The translations under genes were made by a program, and so were the position numbers. Shown here piece after piece: positions 16,442 to 24,491 of a stretch of DNA of 64,000 bases; within the stretch, counting starts at the first letter, position 1; each line of letters begins with the position of its first letter. Source of the stretch: Cyanobacteria bacterium GSL.Bin1 (GTDB lineage: Bacteria > Cyanobacteriota > Cyanobacteriia > Cyanobacteriales > Rubidibacteraceae). Below the pieces are notes generated by a model. That model was not told where the DNA came from. It did not search any database and was given only the letters and a program-made list of their open reading frames with translations. The stretch covers positions 1-64,000 of the forward strand of contig JAAANX010000194.1 of assembly GCA_009909085.1 (NCBI GenBank), written 5' to 3'.

Positions 16442-16633
16442 ATGATGCCAACAACCTACGCTAAATTCTTGCGCTTTTTGCAAGAAGAATTAGCGATTTC
16501 CAATGACTCAATCGCGATCGCGCAACGCCATTGCCAAAGCAATACGGATCCATTACCAATGCTGCTCTGGCAATATGGTTTAATTACCTTAGAGCAGCTA
16601 GAACGCATTTATGATTGGCTCGAAACCGTATAA
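16442..16633 (+). CDS. DUF2949 family protein
   Basis: A 63-residue cyanobacterial protein of the DUF2949 family: a FLQEELAISNDSIAIAQRH helix, then PMLLWQYGLITLEQLERIYDWLE. The pattern (short helix, LLWQYGLIxLxQLxxxxDW) is the family signature. It is soluble and all-helical, and its function is unknown. A GAGG site lies about 10 bp before the ATG pair; either ATG may start. The long 5' region may carry regulation. Confidence 0.8.
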   Translation: MMPTTYAKFLRFLQEELAISNDSIAIAQRHCQSNTDPLPMLLWQYGLITLEQLERIYDWLETV

Positions 16634-16726
16634 GCCGTATCAATGCTGAGTAATGGTTGACTTATGCTGACAATATTCAGAAGCTTCGGGAAAGCAACCC
16701 CCAAACTGAAAACGCGTAACGTTAAT

Positions 16727-17308
16727 TTAGGGCGTTTGTGGAGCTTCTTGTTCTGATTGAGAGTATGACGGGTCATCAATGAATGTCATCCGACCGAGGG
16801 GCCAAAACCGGACAGCAGCGCGACCGATAATATTTTCACGAGGCAAAAATCCCCAATAATGAGAATCATAGCTATTATTCCGATTATCGCCTAAAACCAA
16901 GTAGTGACCCTCGGGAACTGTCACCGGACCAAAATCATAATCCGGTTCATCGGCAAGATAATTTTCCAGCAGAGGCTGGCCATCGACTGTTACGACGCCT
17001 CCCCTGACTTGAATCGTTTCTCCCGGTAGACCAATCACCCGCTTAATAAAAGCATCATCATAGCCTTGTTCCTTTAGCGCCTCTGTTGGCGAGAAAACAA
17101 CAATATCTCCTCTTTCGGGAGAGGTAAAGCGATAGCCAATCTTTTCAATCAGGAGACGGTCATTAATTTTTAAGGTCGGTAACATGGATGTGGAAGGAAT
17201 GTACCGTGCTTCGGCAACAAAGGTACGAACGCCAAAAGCTAACACCGCACTTAAAGCTAAGGTTTTCAGTCCTTCTACCCAGGGATTTTCTACATTATTT
17301 TCAGCCAT
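16727..17308 (-). CDS. lepB: Signal peptidase I
   Basis: Cleaves signal peptides of exported and lumenal proteins on the trans side of the plasma or thylakoid membrane. 193 residues: one N-terminal membrane anchor (about 14-32), catalytic Ser 41 in IPSTSMLPTL, general base Lys 89 in DAFIKRVIGLPGE, and the conserved boxes VLGDNRNNSYDSHYWGFLPRENIIGRA. The length and single anchor fit cyanobacterial LepB1/LepB2. The C-terminal tail after RMTFIDD is variable and rich in Gln and Glu. A tnpB element begins about 60 bp upstream of its start, in the opposite orientation, so it may have separated the gene from its native promoter. Confidence 0.95.
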   Translation of the reverse strand: MAENNVENPWVEGLKTLALSAVLAFGVRTFVAEARYIPSTSMLPTLKINDRLLIEKIGYRFTSPERGDIVVFSPTEALKEQGYDDAFIKRVIGLPGETIQVRGGVVTVDGQPLLENYLADEPDYDFGPVTVPEGHYLVLGDNRNNSYDSHYWGFLPRENIIGRAAVRFWPLGRMTFIDDPSYSQSEQEAPQTP

Positions 17309-17442
17309 TGAGTCACAAATCGGATCTAGATTATAAGCTGTTCTTGTTGAATACTTTTCTATCCTAACGTCCTGAGAGGACTCCCGTTATAGCGACGTGA
17401 AGAGCTTAACGGGCAGATGAATCAGGACATCTACAATTTGCT

Positions 17443-17471
17443 TTTGCATTTTGTAGGATTGATGCTATAAT
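17443..17471 (+). promoter_or_regulatory. Promoter candidate for the second tnpB
   Basis: TTTGCA, 17-bp spacer and perfect TATAAT (17466-17471), 26 bp before the tnpB ATG and inside the element, so the element can bring its own promoter. Confidence 0.5.
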
Positions 17472-17497
17472 GATTTTAATCACATAAATTTGGTTGA

Positions 17498-18682
17498 ATG
17501 CTGAATTTAACTTACAACTACAAAATCATTCCAACTAAAGAGCAAATAGACAAAATTGAACACAACTTAGCTGTTTGCAAATCAGTTTGGAATTATGCCT
17601 TAGCGGAAAGAAAGCTCTGGTCTAACAGCCGTAGTTGCCCAGTTAATGCGTGTTCGATCAAGTCTGAATCTATTGTTCCACCGTTTGAATATCCTACCTA
17701 CCATACTCAATCAGCTAACCTAACTCAGGCTAAAAAGACCAATGATTTTCTTAAATCTGGAAATGCAATAGCGATGCAGCAGACATTAAGAAAACTTGAC
17801 CGCGCTTTTAATGACATGAAAGCAAAAGGGTGTGGTTTCCCTCGCTTTAAGAAGCGAATGAAGTCTTTTAACTTGTTGGCTAAAAAATTTGAGGTTAACG
17901 GAAATAAGATTAAACTACCTTTGCTTAAAGAAGTCAGGTTTGTCAAATCACGGGAGATTCCAGAAGGATTCAAAATTAAGCAAGTTCAAATAGTCAAGAA
18001 AGCGTCTGGCTACTACGCTAACTTAGCTCTTGAACTTGAGGTTGATGTCCCAATACCTCAACCTCATGGTCATGCTATAGGTGTTGATGTTGGGATTCAA
18101 AGTATGCTAGCCACTTCTGATGGCTTAACGGTAAAGCGACCAGTGTTTCTTGATAACGTTCTGCGCAAGATTCAATTACTGCAAAGAAAATTACGTAACA
18201 AGAAACGTGGTTCTAATAAATACCTTAAGCTACAAAAAAGGATTGCTTTGCTGCATGAAAAAGTAGCTAACAAGCGTAAAGATTACCACTTCAAACTGGC
18301 TCATCAACTTTGTGTTGATGCAGGCCTGATATTTGTCGAGGACATCAACTTCACAGCTTGGAGTCGAGGAAGGTTCTGTAAGCAGTCCTTAGATATGGGT
18401 CTCGGTCAGTTCTTCACCATTCTGGAGTATGTCTGCTCTCAAAGCGATACGTACTTTGCCAAAGTGAATAAAGATTACACTTCTCAAGTGTGTCCCCACT
18501 GTGGAGTCAATACAGGGAAAAAGGATTTGAGCCAACGCCTTCATGTCTGTCCAGAGTGTGGATCTGAGCAAGATAGAGACGTAGCCGCTGCTGAAGTGGT
18601 AATGAAACGTGGATTAACTGCGGTCGGTGCGCCCGTGGTGAAACAGCCCAGTGATGACGGTCTGCCGGGGACTACGGTCTAG
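17498..18682 (+). CDS. tnpB: TnpB RNA-guided nuclease, second subfamily
   Basis: A 394-residue TnpB, only distantly similar to the one at 10892. The RuvC-type residues are intact: Asp 197 (AIGVDVGI), Glu 281 (FVEDINF) and Asp 361 (QDRDVAAAEV). The zinc ribbon is CPHCG (332-335) and CPECG (351-354). The N-terminal domain begins NLTYNYKIIPTKEQ, typical of TnpB. There is no frameshift or internal stop, so it could be active. The stop TAG lies before the predicted right-end hairpin, so the protein does not run into flanking DNA. Movement would still need a Y1 transposase in trans. Confidence 0.92.
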   Translation: MLNLTYNYKIIPTKEQIDKIEHNLAVCKSVWNYALAERKLWSNSRSCPVNACSIKSESIVPPFEYPTYHTQSANLTQAKKTNDFLKSGNAIAMQQTLRKLDRAFNDMKAKGCGFPRFKKRMKSFNLLAKKFEVNGNKIKLPLLKEVRFVKSREIPEGFKIKQVQIVKKASGYYANLALELEVDVPIPQPHGHAIGVDVGIQSMLATSDGLTVKRPVFLDNVLRKIQLLQRKLRNKKRGSNKYLKLQKRIALLHEKVANKRKDYHFKLAHQLCVDAGLIFVEDINFTAWSRGRFCKQSLDMGLGQFFTILEYVCSQSDTYFAKVNKDYTSQVCPHCGVNTGKKDLSQRLHVCPECGSEQDRDVAAAEVVMKRGLTAVGAPVVKQPSDDGLPGTTV

Positions 18683-18741
18683 GTAAGAGTCTAAATGGGA
18701 ATCTCCCGTCATAATCCTTGATTTGACGGGATGAGGTTCAA
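18660..18741 (+). ncRNA. Candidate omega-RNA of the second tnpB element
   Basis: Directly behind the tnpB stop are GGGAATC, the stem TCCCGTC/GACGGGA and the terminal GAGGTTCAA, the same order (GAATC, stem, GxGxTCAA) as in the 10.9-kb element although the sequences differ. The guide would be the flanking bases after 18741. The 5' limit is unknown. Confidence 0.5.
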
Positions 18742-19132
18742 TGTAGAACTTACGGAAAAATGTCTGAGTCAACTCATCTCATTCTGCGTGGTACTGAAAT
18801 TTTATATTCTGGAAGAAAAAGCTAAGGCGATGCCAATTCTCCCTTCGGGAGACCGGGGGTGGAAACCTCTTTGGCGTTAAGGTTGACTCAAGCCAAAGCG
18901 GGACGCTGCAGTGTGGCATAGGAGAATCAATGAGTGTCAGCCGGACTCGCGAAAACCGATAAAATTCCTAATCAAGGCAGCGATCGCGCCTTGATATGAT
19001 GCTGATTTAGTGTGATTGAATCTCAATACGTATCGCCCGGTTCTCCGAAAAAATCTTGTAAGTAAATGTGGTTGGAGTCCCTCAAAGTTCTGGTTTGGAG
19101 TGGAGAAACTCATTTTGATCGCAAGCAGTTTT
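18742..19132. other. 390-bp region with a structured segment of unknown nature
   Basis: Between the IS end and the rhomboid stop. About 18830-18940 has several hairpins, including CTCCC-TTCG-GGGAG at about 18839-18851, and longer-range complementarity between GCCAATTCTCC and GGCATAGGAGAAT. It contains GGTGGAAACCTC and GGTTGACTCAAGCCAAAGCGGGACGC blocks. The look is of a transcribed structured RNA or a decayed right end of another IS. I could not match it to a cobalamin riboswitch, SRP RNA, 6S RNA, RNase P RNA or tmRNA. No protein gene seen. Confidence 0.4.
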
Positions 19133-20701
19133 CTATGCTTTTTGATCAGTAAAAAATAAGAGGATGCGAGTCATTACAATGCCAAAAATCAAACCAAAGA
19201 AATGACCTAAGAAACTGACATTTGCGACACTCAGATCAAAAACAACTTGTAAACCAATAATGAGCATCACTAACCGTAATCGGTCTTGAGCAATTTTTGA
19301 TTTGTCTTGTTGCCATCCTCGCCATAAAATGATAAAAGTTGCCCCCATTAACCCCATAATTGCCGCAGAAGCCCCCACTAATAATTCATCGCCTTGCCCC
19401 ATTTTTAATGCAACTGCTGTAAATACAGAAATGGCACTGATACCACTCATAAAATAGATGATTAAATAGCGAATCCATCCCACATAAAATTCCACATAAG
19501 GACCAAGAATCCATAATCCCAAAAGATTACTGGCTAAGTGAATCCAACCATAATGAAGAAAATTAGCGGTCAAAATTCGCCACGGTTCTCCCGAAATGAT
19601 GGCGTTGGGAACTGCTGCGCCTAATTGGTAAAGGGTTTCTAAATTTTGACTCCCGCCTTGATTAATTTCCCAAATAAAGACCAGGATATTGATCAAAATT
19701 AAACTATAGGTGGTGTTGGCTTTGGTGGGAGTTAAACTAATTGCACCCCCATAATTGAGTTCGTGTTGTAGATCTTTTTTAATCGCTGCAATCATCTGCA
19801 AGGAATCAGCCCTTAAAATGGAGTTGGCTTCCGGACAAGGTTCAGTCAAACGAAATGCAATTGCTGCCTCTAAAGCCAGATCTTTTTTTTGAATATTGAA
19901 TAATATCGTTTGTCCAACTTCCTGATTTCCCGCTGCCATTTCTGCGGTTGCTAGCCAAAACTCCTGTACATTTTTAGGGTAAATTTTTAAAGTTGAAGCA
20001 AAGAGTTGCCGGACTGCTTTAACCTCTCCAGCAAAAGCAAAAACATATAAACGCGCTAAATTCACAGCCATCGACCCCCCCAATTGTTGGAGTTGGTCCT
20101 GATGAAACGTAAAGGCCCAAATTAAACCATTTAAATCACCCACTTCTCCTAAGGTTCTGCAATAAATGGTGGCTAACGTTGAGTTTTGCCATAGCCGAAA
20201 CTCCGAAACTTCCGTTTGCAACCACTCTAAACACTCTTGCCAACGGGCTTCAAGCCGAAACTGGATCGCTTGCGCAGTATGCTGAAAATCATGATTTGAG
20301 TTTTGCAAATATCGATCTAAAAGGGCTTGTGCTCTTTTTAATTCTCCTTTTTTCGTTAATTCTAATGCTCGTAAAAATTGCGGTTGTTGTTGCCAGCCAT
20401 CTCCCGGATGTAGCAAAGATAAAAAAGACGCTAACTGTCTGGCGCTTTGAAACTTTTCTTGGTAAATCAAATAATTAACTTGTCTTAACCCCAGAATCGG
20501 CATTAAAACCAAAATTAACCAGAAAATGCCGCCGATAATACCTGATCGTTCAGGGGCAAAAAATGAAGAAGCAATAATGACAGCAAGAATACCAGTTGCG
20601 ACTCCTAACCATCCCCAATTCCTACGGGAACTTATGACTCGGACAATTAAAGAACAACAGGAAATAATCACTAAGAGGCGCAAAATTGTATTTAAGTCCA
20701 T
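19133..20701 (-). CDS. Rhomboid-family intramembrane serine protease
   Basis: 522 residues. Two N-terminal membrane helices (about 5-20 and 30-72) precede a long TPR-like helical region (about 85-300) and then the rhomboid core (about 320-518). The core has a WRILTANFLHYGWIHLASNLLGLWILG segment, the catalytic Ser 445 in GASAAIMG and the catalytic His 500 in FLGHFFG. The protease would cut membrane proteins within the bilayer. The large N-terminal TPR-like domain is found in some cyanobacterial members and could recruit substrates. It is monocistronic and on the opposite strand from the preceding tnpB element. Confidence 0.85.
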   Translation of the reverse strand: MDLNTILRLLVIISCCSLIVRVISSRRNWGWLGVATGILAVIIASSFFAPERSGIIGGIFWLILVLMPILGLRQVNYLIYQEKFQSARQLASFLSLLHPGDGWQQQPQFLRALELTKKGELKRAQALLDRYLQNSNHDFQHTAQAIQFRLEARWQECLEWLQTEVSEFRLWQNSTLATIYCRTLGEVGDLNGLIWAFTFHQDQLQQLGGSMAVNLARLYVFAFAGEVKAVRQLFASTLKIYPKNVQEFWLATAEMAAGNQEVGQTILFNIQKKDLALEAAIAFRLTEPCPEANSILRADSLQMIAAIKKDLQHELNYGGAISLTPTKANTTYSLILINILVFIWEINQGGSQNLETLYQLGAAVPNAIISGEPWRILTANFLHYGWIHLASNLLGLWILGPYVEFYVGWIRYLIIYFMSGISAISVFTAVALKMGQGDELLVGASAAIMGLMGATFIILWRGWQQDKSKIAQDRLRLVMLIIGLQVVFDLSVANVSFLGHFFGLIFGIVMTRILLFFTDQKA

Positions 20702-20963
20702 CCAATATTTGATTTTTAGGCATGAAAATCAGTAACTACAATCATTATCATAACGATCAGTTTTAGAGGGTTAGATCGCTTACAAAAGAAATAAGAGCTT
20801 CTCTGGAAATTGGATCAACCCTCAATTGTCCCAATACTGATAAGAAATCGATTTATTCGAGTGACGAATTTGACTGTGATATGCAGTTACAGGAAGGACT
20901 AGCCATTGGTCACGGAATTGGAGAGACCATCAGAATTATATGACTCAAGCCTTAAATTAAATC

Positions 20964-21009
20964 AAATGACCTGCGGTTAAGTCTATTTTGTCCTAAGAGC
21001 AGGTCATTT
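20964..21009 (-). terminator. Inverted repeat behind rpmB, probable terminator
   Basis: Perfect 11-bp arms AAATGACCTGC (20964-20974) and GCAGGTCATTT (20999-21009) with a 24-base loop, 15 bp beyond the rpmB stop. On the minus strand the stem is followed by an AT-rich but imperfect T tract (GATTTAATTTAA). It may also be a regulatory site. Confidence 0.45.
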
Positions 21010-21024
21010 TGGGGTGGTAGTTGC

Positions 21025-21261
21025 TTAAAACTTATTAAGGTTAATTCCCATTTCATTTGCCATTTTTTGCAAGCCCTTCTTTTGCAAGGTTTTAATGGCT
21101 TTTGTGGAAAGAGTGAGTTTGACCCAACGGTTTCCTTCTGGCCACCAAACCCGCTTGGTTTGCAAGTTAGCATTTTGTAGCTTTTTCGTTCGGCGGTGAG
21201 AGTGTGAAATCGCAAAGGCGTTGTTTGCTCTTTTTCCTGTCAATTGACATCGACGACTCAT
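21025..21261 (-). CDS. rpmB: 50S ribosomal protein L28
   Basis: 78 residues; begins [33 protein letters not shown], the L28 signature, and ends in a basic and hydrophobic tail. It binds 23S rRNA on the large subunit. The ATG at 21261 has GGAG 9 bp upstream; an in-frame ATG 15 bp earlier is not needed. Length is typical. An inverted repeat follows it as probable terminator. Confidence 0.97.
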   Translation of the reverse strand: MSRRCQLTGKRANNAFAISHSHRRTKKLQNANLQTKRVWWPEGNRWVKLTLSTKAIKTLQKKGLQKMANEMGINLNKF

Positions 21262-21409
21262 AAACAATTTCTCCAAAAAAGAATCCGTTCTCCATCATAC
21301 CAAGCAAAAAGATAGAGACAGGTTAATGCAATTCAGATTATCATTGTGGACATAACGATGATCTATTTCACCAACTCTTGTCCTTTATATATGAATTTGA
21401 TGCAGAATC

Positions 21410-21952
21410 ATGTCTTTTCCTACCGCTTCTCCCGTTCTATTAGTCGATGGCTATAACATCATCGGGGCTTGGTCCGAACTCAAGTCCCTGCGCGATCGCG
21501 ATTTAGAAGCAGCCCGCGATCGGCTTGTGGATACTTTAATTAACTATACTGCAAGCAAAGGCTATCACACGCAAGTCGTTTTTGATGCTCATTTCCAGAG
21601 TACCCCCAAGTTTCGTGAAACGCTGACAGCGTATCTGTCAGTTTACTATACCGCTTATAAAGAAACTGCCGATACCTATATTGAAAAATTTTGTGCCACC
21701 AATTCCCGTCAAGGCAGAGTGGCGCAGCAGCGGTTGATTGTTGCGACTTCAGATCGCGCCCAACAGCTGACGGTTTCCGGATATGGTGCAGAATGGCTCT
21801 CTGCCCAACAACTGGCGAATGATGTCACCTGGGCGAGACGTAAGACGAAAACTAAGCAGCGATCGCGCCAAAAACCGCAAGGGCGTTTTTTAGTCAATGC
21901 CCTGGATCCGAAAGCACAGAAGCAGTTGTCAAAGCTGCGTCATGGTTCCTAG
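21410..21952 (+). CDS. NYN-domain RNase-like protein (YacP family)
   Basis: 180 residues of PIN-like NYN fold. VLLVDGYNIIGAW carries the first acidic residue, VVFDAH the second, and KETADTYIEKF and LIVATSDRAQQ the others, in the usual YacP order. YacP/Rae1 in Bacillus cleaves mRNA in the ribosomal A site, and a related RNA-decay role is possible. The C-terminal 40 residues are basic (RRKTKTKQRSRQK). The tRNA-Glu gene follows on the same strand with its own promoter. Confidence 0.85.
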   Translation: MSFPTASPVLLVDGYNIIGAWSELKSLRDRDLEAARDRLVDTLINYTASKGYHTQVVFDAHFQSTPKFRETLTAYLSVYYTAYKETADTYIEKFCATNSRQGRVAQQRLIVATSDRAQQLTVSGYGAEWLSAQQLANDVTWARRKTKTKQRSRQKPQGRFLVNALDPKAQKQLSKLRHGS

Positions 21953-21998
21953 CACGCCTGCTTTCCTGAGACAATTTGAAATTTTTGGCGGAGAAATG

Positions 21999-22027
21999 TT
22001 GACAGTCCCCAAAAGCTACGTTAGATT
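21999..22027 (+). promoter_or_regulatory. tRNA-Glu promoter
   Basis: Perfect TTGACA (21999-22004), 17-bp spacer and TAGATT (22022-22027), about 20 bp before the tRNA 5' end. Good sigma-70-type spacing. Confidence 0.7.
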
Positions 22028-22047
22028 ATTAAAGGACTGAACAACGA

Positions 22048-22120
22048 GCCCCCATCGTCTAGAGGCCTAGGACACCTCCCTTTCACGGAGGCGACAGGGA
22101 TTCGAATTCCCTTGGGGGTA
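22048..22120 (+). tRNA. tRNA-Glu (anticodon TTC)
   Basis: 73 nt cloverleaf: acceptor GCCCCCA pairs with TGGGGGT (G-U first pair, as usual in cyanobacterial tRNA-Glu), the anticodon arm CCTCC-CTTTCAC-GGAGG presents TTC, and the T arm CAGGG-ATTCGAAT-TCCCTTG carries TTCGAAT. CCA is not encoded. In cyanobacteria charged tRNA-Glu also feeds 5-aminolevulinate synthesis for chlorophyll and heme. Its own promoter and terminator flank it. Confidence 0.97.
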
Positions 22121-22129
22121 CTGTAGAAA

Positions 22130-22161
22130 AGAGCGCTAGCATCGACTAGTGCTCTTTTTTT
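22130..22161 (+). terminator. Intrinsic terminator of tRNA-Glu
   Basis: Stem AGAGCGCTAG/CTAGTGCTCT (one G-T pair) with loop CATCGA followed by a run of seven T. Confidence 0.9.
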
Positions 22162-22162
22162 G

Positions 22163-22509
22163 TGATTGCTTAACTCATCCTACTCCTAAGTCTCACGTCG
22201 AAGCCTATAACTTGGTTCAGCAGACCCTAATTAATTCTTATTATTAAGAAATTATTATTTAAGTATTTAGGGAAAGACACGACTTTAAAGGGATCAAATA
22301 AAGAAAAAACAGACTTGTGACAATCAAACAAGTGGACTAGGTATTCAAAAGGCAAAATGGATGAAACCCTCACATTATAAGACATTGAGCAATATTACTT
22401 CTCCTTAATGACAAGTCACTTAATATTGATCTTCTCTAGCAATTTGCTCTAAAATCAGAAATGTTAGAGGATCTAAATCCATATGGTCTAAAAATTTTGG
22501 TGTGAGGTT
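22163..22509. other. Upstream region of the porin gene
   Basis: 347 bp, AT-rich, no ORF. Has a small palindrome TAATTCTTA/TAAGAAATTA (about 22231-22254). The likely porin promoter lies in the last 150 bp, but no box pair is convincing. A TGAGGTT ribosome site precedes the ATG at 22510. Confidence 0.4.
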
Positions 22510-24168
22510 ATGATGTCAAATATTAAGCTAACTCATTTATTCAAAGCTGCTCCCATCTTATTAGGTGCATCTTTTATTGCTGCCCAAGCGGGGCCCGTAT
22601 TTGCTCAAAGTGCAGGCAATTCTGAACAAGAACTGTTACAGCAAATTGATGAATACAACAATCAAGGAAGCAATGATTCCTTGAACCAAGTTAATAGCGT
22701 TTTCCAGCTTCGTGATGTTTCCCCTGGAGATTGGGCATTTGAAGCACTCCGTAACTTGGTAGAACGCTACGGTTGTATCGCCGGTTATCCCGATGGGACT
22801 TATCGCGGCGATCGCGCACTCACTCGTTATGAATTTGCGGCTGGTTTAAACGCCTGTTTACAACAAATTGAGCGTCTCATCGCAGCGAACCAAGGCCAAG
22901 TCAGCGCCGAAGATTTAGCTGCCCTAGAACGCTTAATGCAAGAATTTGAAGCGGAACTGGCTACTCTGGGGACTCGCGTTGATAACCTAGAAGGTCGCGT
23001 CGGCTTCTTAGAAGATAATCAATTCTCCACAACCACCAAATTAAATGGTTCGGTGGTCTTTATGAACACGGTTGCCTTTGGCGATGACTTAAATCTTACT
23101 GTGGGTACAGGTGGAGTAGATTTAGAGAGTGAGGATGAGGTTGACAGCAACGTCAGCTTTCTCTACGATGCGGTTCTCGACTTTAATGCCAGCTTCACCG
23201 GTCGCGATGAATTAAAAGTGAGCTTCCAAGCTGCTGATTTTGGTTCCAACGGTGACTTTGTGGTTCAATCTACAGGTACTAATGATGCTGCTTTAGACAA
23301 TTCAGAAAATACCGGTGGCAGTTTTGAACTCGAAGACTTAATCTATACCTTCCCCCTTGGTGACAAGGTTCAGATTGCCATTGGCGCCAACGATATGGAT
23401 CCCGATGAAACCTTTGAGTATAACTTCGGTAGCGGCGGTGAAATTAATGACTTTACTCAAGATGATATCGCAACGCTTGATGGTACGATTGGCTTCGTAG
23501 ATGAAGACGGGGCAGGTATTAGTACAAACATTGCCTTAACTGACCGACTCTCTTTTGGCGTTGGTTACACCGTTGACCCCGATGACTCGGCAACTGACTT
23601 TGAGGTCGGTCTGTTCCAAGACTATGTGGCAGCCGCTAACCTTAACTATGCTGGGGATAATTTTGACATTGGTGTGGGTTATACCCGCGGTCAAGATGGT
23701 ACTAATATCGGTGACCTTGATGGTGATGGTGATATCGATAGTGCCGATATTACTCAAAACGCAGTTGGTGCTCGCGGTGCCATTCGTTTAGGATCTCGCA
23801 CCGAAATTGGCGGGTGGGCAACTTACGTTGACTTAGACGCTGAAGCTAATGATATCGATGCTGACGTTGAAGCTGATGGTTGGAATTTTGGCGCTAATGT
23901 TGCCTTCTTTGATTTAGGAAAAGAAGGAAGTAAGCTCGGTCTGGCTTTTGCAAGTCCTACTTTCTTTAGTGACGTTGAGGGGGGTATCGGCGACATTCTT
24001 GCAGATGATGAAGAAGACCGCACTTACATTGGTGAAATTTCCTACGACTTCCCCCTAAGCGACAACATCTCCATTACCCCTGGTTTCTTCGCTGTCTTCA
24101 ACCCTAACCGTGATGAAGATAACGATACCGTTTATGTCGGCGTTCTCCGCACTAGCTTCTCCTTCTAA
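22510..24168 (+). CDS. SLH-domain OprB-type outer-membrane porin
   Basis: 552 residues. Signal peptide (about 1-33, ending VFAQSAG); a single SLH domain (about 66-120: LRDVSPGDWAFEALRNLVERYGCIAGYPDGTY... LTRYEFAAGLNACLQQIE) that binds peptidoglycan-linked polysaccharide; a coiled-coil linker (LERLMQEFEAELATLGTRVDNLEGRV, about 135-170); and an OprB-like beta barrel ending in Phe (VLRTSFSF). This is the major cyanobacterial porin family (Slr1841/Slr1908-like), implicated in uptake of inorganic ions including iron. One loop has a DLDGDGDIDSADI Ca2+-binding repeat. The gene has its own region and a strong terminator; such porins are highly expressed. Confidence 0.93.
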   Translation: MMSNIKLTHLFKAAPILLGASFIAAQAGPVFAQSAGNSEQELLQQIDEYNNQGSNDSLNQVNSVFQLRDVSPGDWAFEALRNLVERYGCIAGYPDGTYRGDRALTRYEFAAGLNACLQQIERLIAANQGQVSAEDLAALERLMQEFEAELATLGTRVDNLEGRVGFLEDNQFSTTTKLNGSVVFMNTVAFGDDLNLTVGTGGVDLESEDEVDSNVSFLYDAVLDFNASFTGRDELKVSFQAADFGSNGDFVVQSTGTNDAALDNSENTGGSFELEDLIYTFPLGDKVQIAIGANDMDPDETFEYNFGSGGEINDFTQDDIATLDGTIGFVDEDGAGISTNIALTDRLSFGVGYTVDPDDSATDFEVGLFQDYVAAANLNYAGDNFDIGVGYTRGQDGTNIGDLDGDGDIDSADITQNAVGARGAIRLGSRTEIGGWATYVDLDAEANDIDADVEADGWNFGANVAFFDLGKEGSKLGLAFASPTFFSDVEGGIGDILADDEEDRTYIGEISYDFPLSDNISITPGFFAVFNPNRDEDNDTVYVGVLRTSFSF

Positions 24169-24203
24169 ACGCTAAACGAAGCTATTTCTAACAATACAAA
24201 AAG

Positions 24204-24233
24204 CCTCTCTCCAAACGGGGAGGGGTTTTTTTT
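24204..24233 (+). terminator. Intrinsic terminator of the porin gene
   Basis: Stem CCTCTCTCC/GGGGAGGGG (with G-T pairs), AAAC loop and eight T. Confidence 0.85.
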
Positions 24234-24324
24234 ACTCATCCTACTTCAAAAGGTCGTGGGATTTTATGCTGTCACTGGTTATGACTCTAGTACTCTGTCA
24301 ACTTTGAAATGATGGATTGAGGTG

Positions 24325-24379
24325 GGACAAGGGGGACAAGATCAGCACACTCATCCCTCAAGACAAAATTGATCGCCCA
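24325..24379 (+). repeat. Dispersed repeat, copy A
   Basis: GACAAGGGG units followed by GACAAGATCAGCACACTCAT and CAAGACAAAATTGATCGCCCA. The same sequence is at 62263-62358 on the opposite strand with one mismatch and one single-base gap over about 45 bp. Lies upstream of the acidic lipoprotein gene. Confidence 0.8.
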
Positions 24380-24491
24380 CTAGTCGAAGTTAGTCATTCG
24401 TACCAAAGACGAAGGACTAATGACCAAGGACAAAGGGACTAATTCTGATACAGTGAAGCACAGAAAAGACATACTAAGGAAATATAAAATC

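Larger units (their letters stand above)
17369..18741 (+). mobile_element. Second tnpB-only IS200/IS605-type element
   Basis: About 1.37 kb. The left part has a nested stem: GTCCTGA (17369-17375)/TCAGGAC (17422-17428) outside and CCCGTTA (17383-17389)/TAACGGG (17407-17413) inside, both perfect over 7 bp. The right end has TCCCGTC (18704-18710)/GACGGGA (18725-18731) followed by GAGGTTCAA. The ends differ from those of the 10.8-kb element, so this is another subfamily. No tnpA gene is present. Exact termini are inferred from the hairpins and could be a few bases further out. Confidence 0.65.

Noticed and set aside
18830-18960. Cobalamin riboswitch or SRP RNA
   Set aside because: Neither the B12-box core nor the SRP tetraloop and symmetric-loop motif is present.
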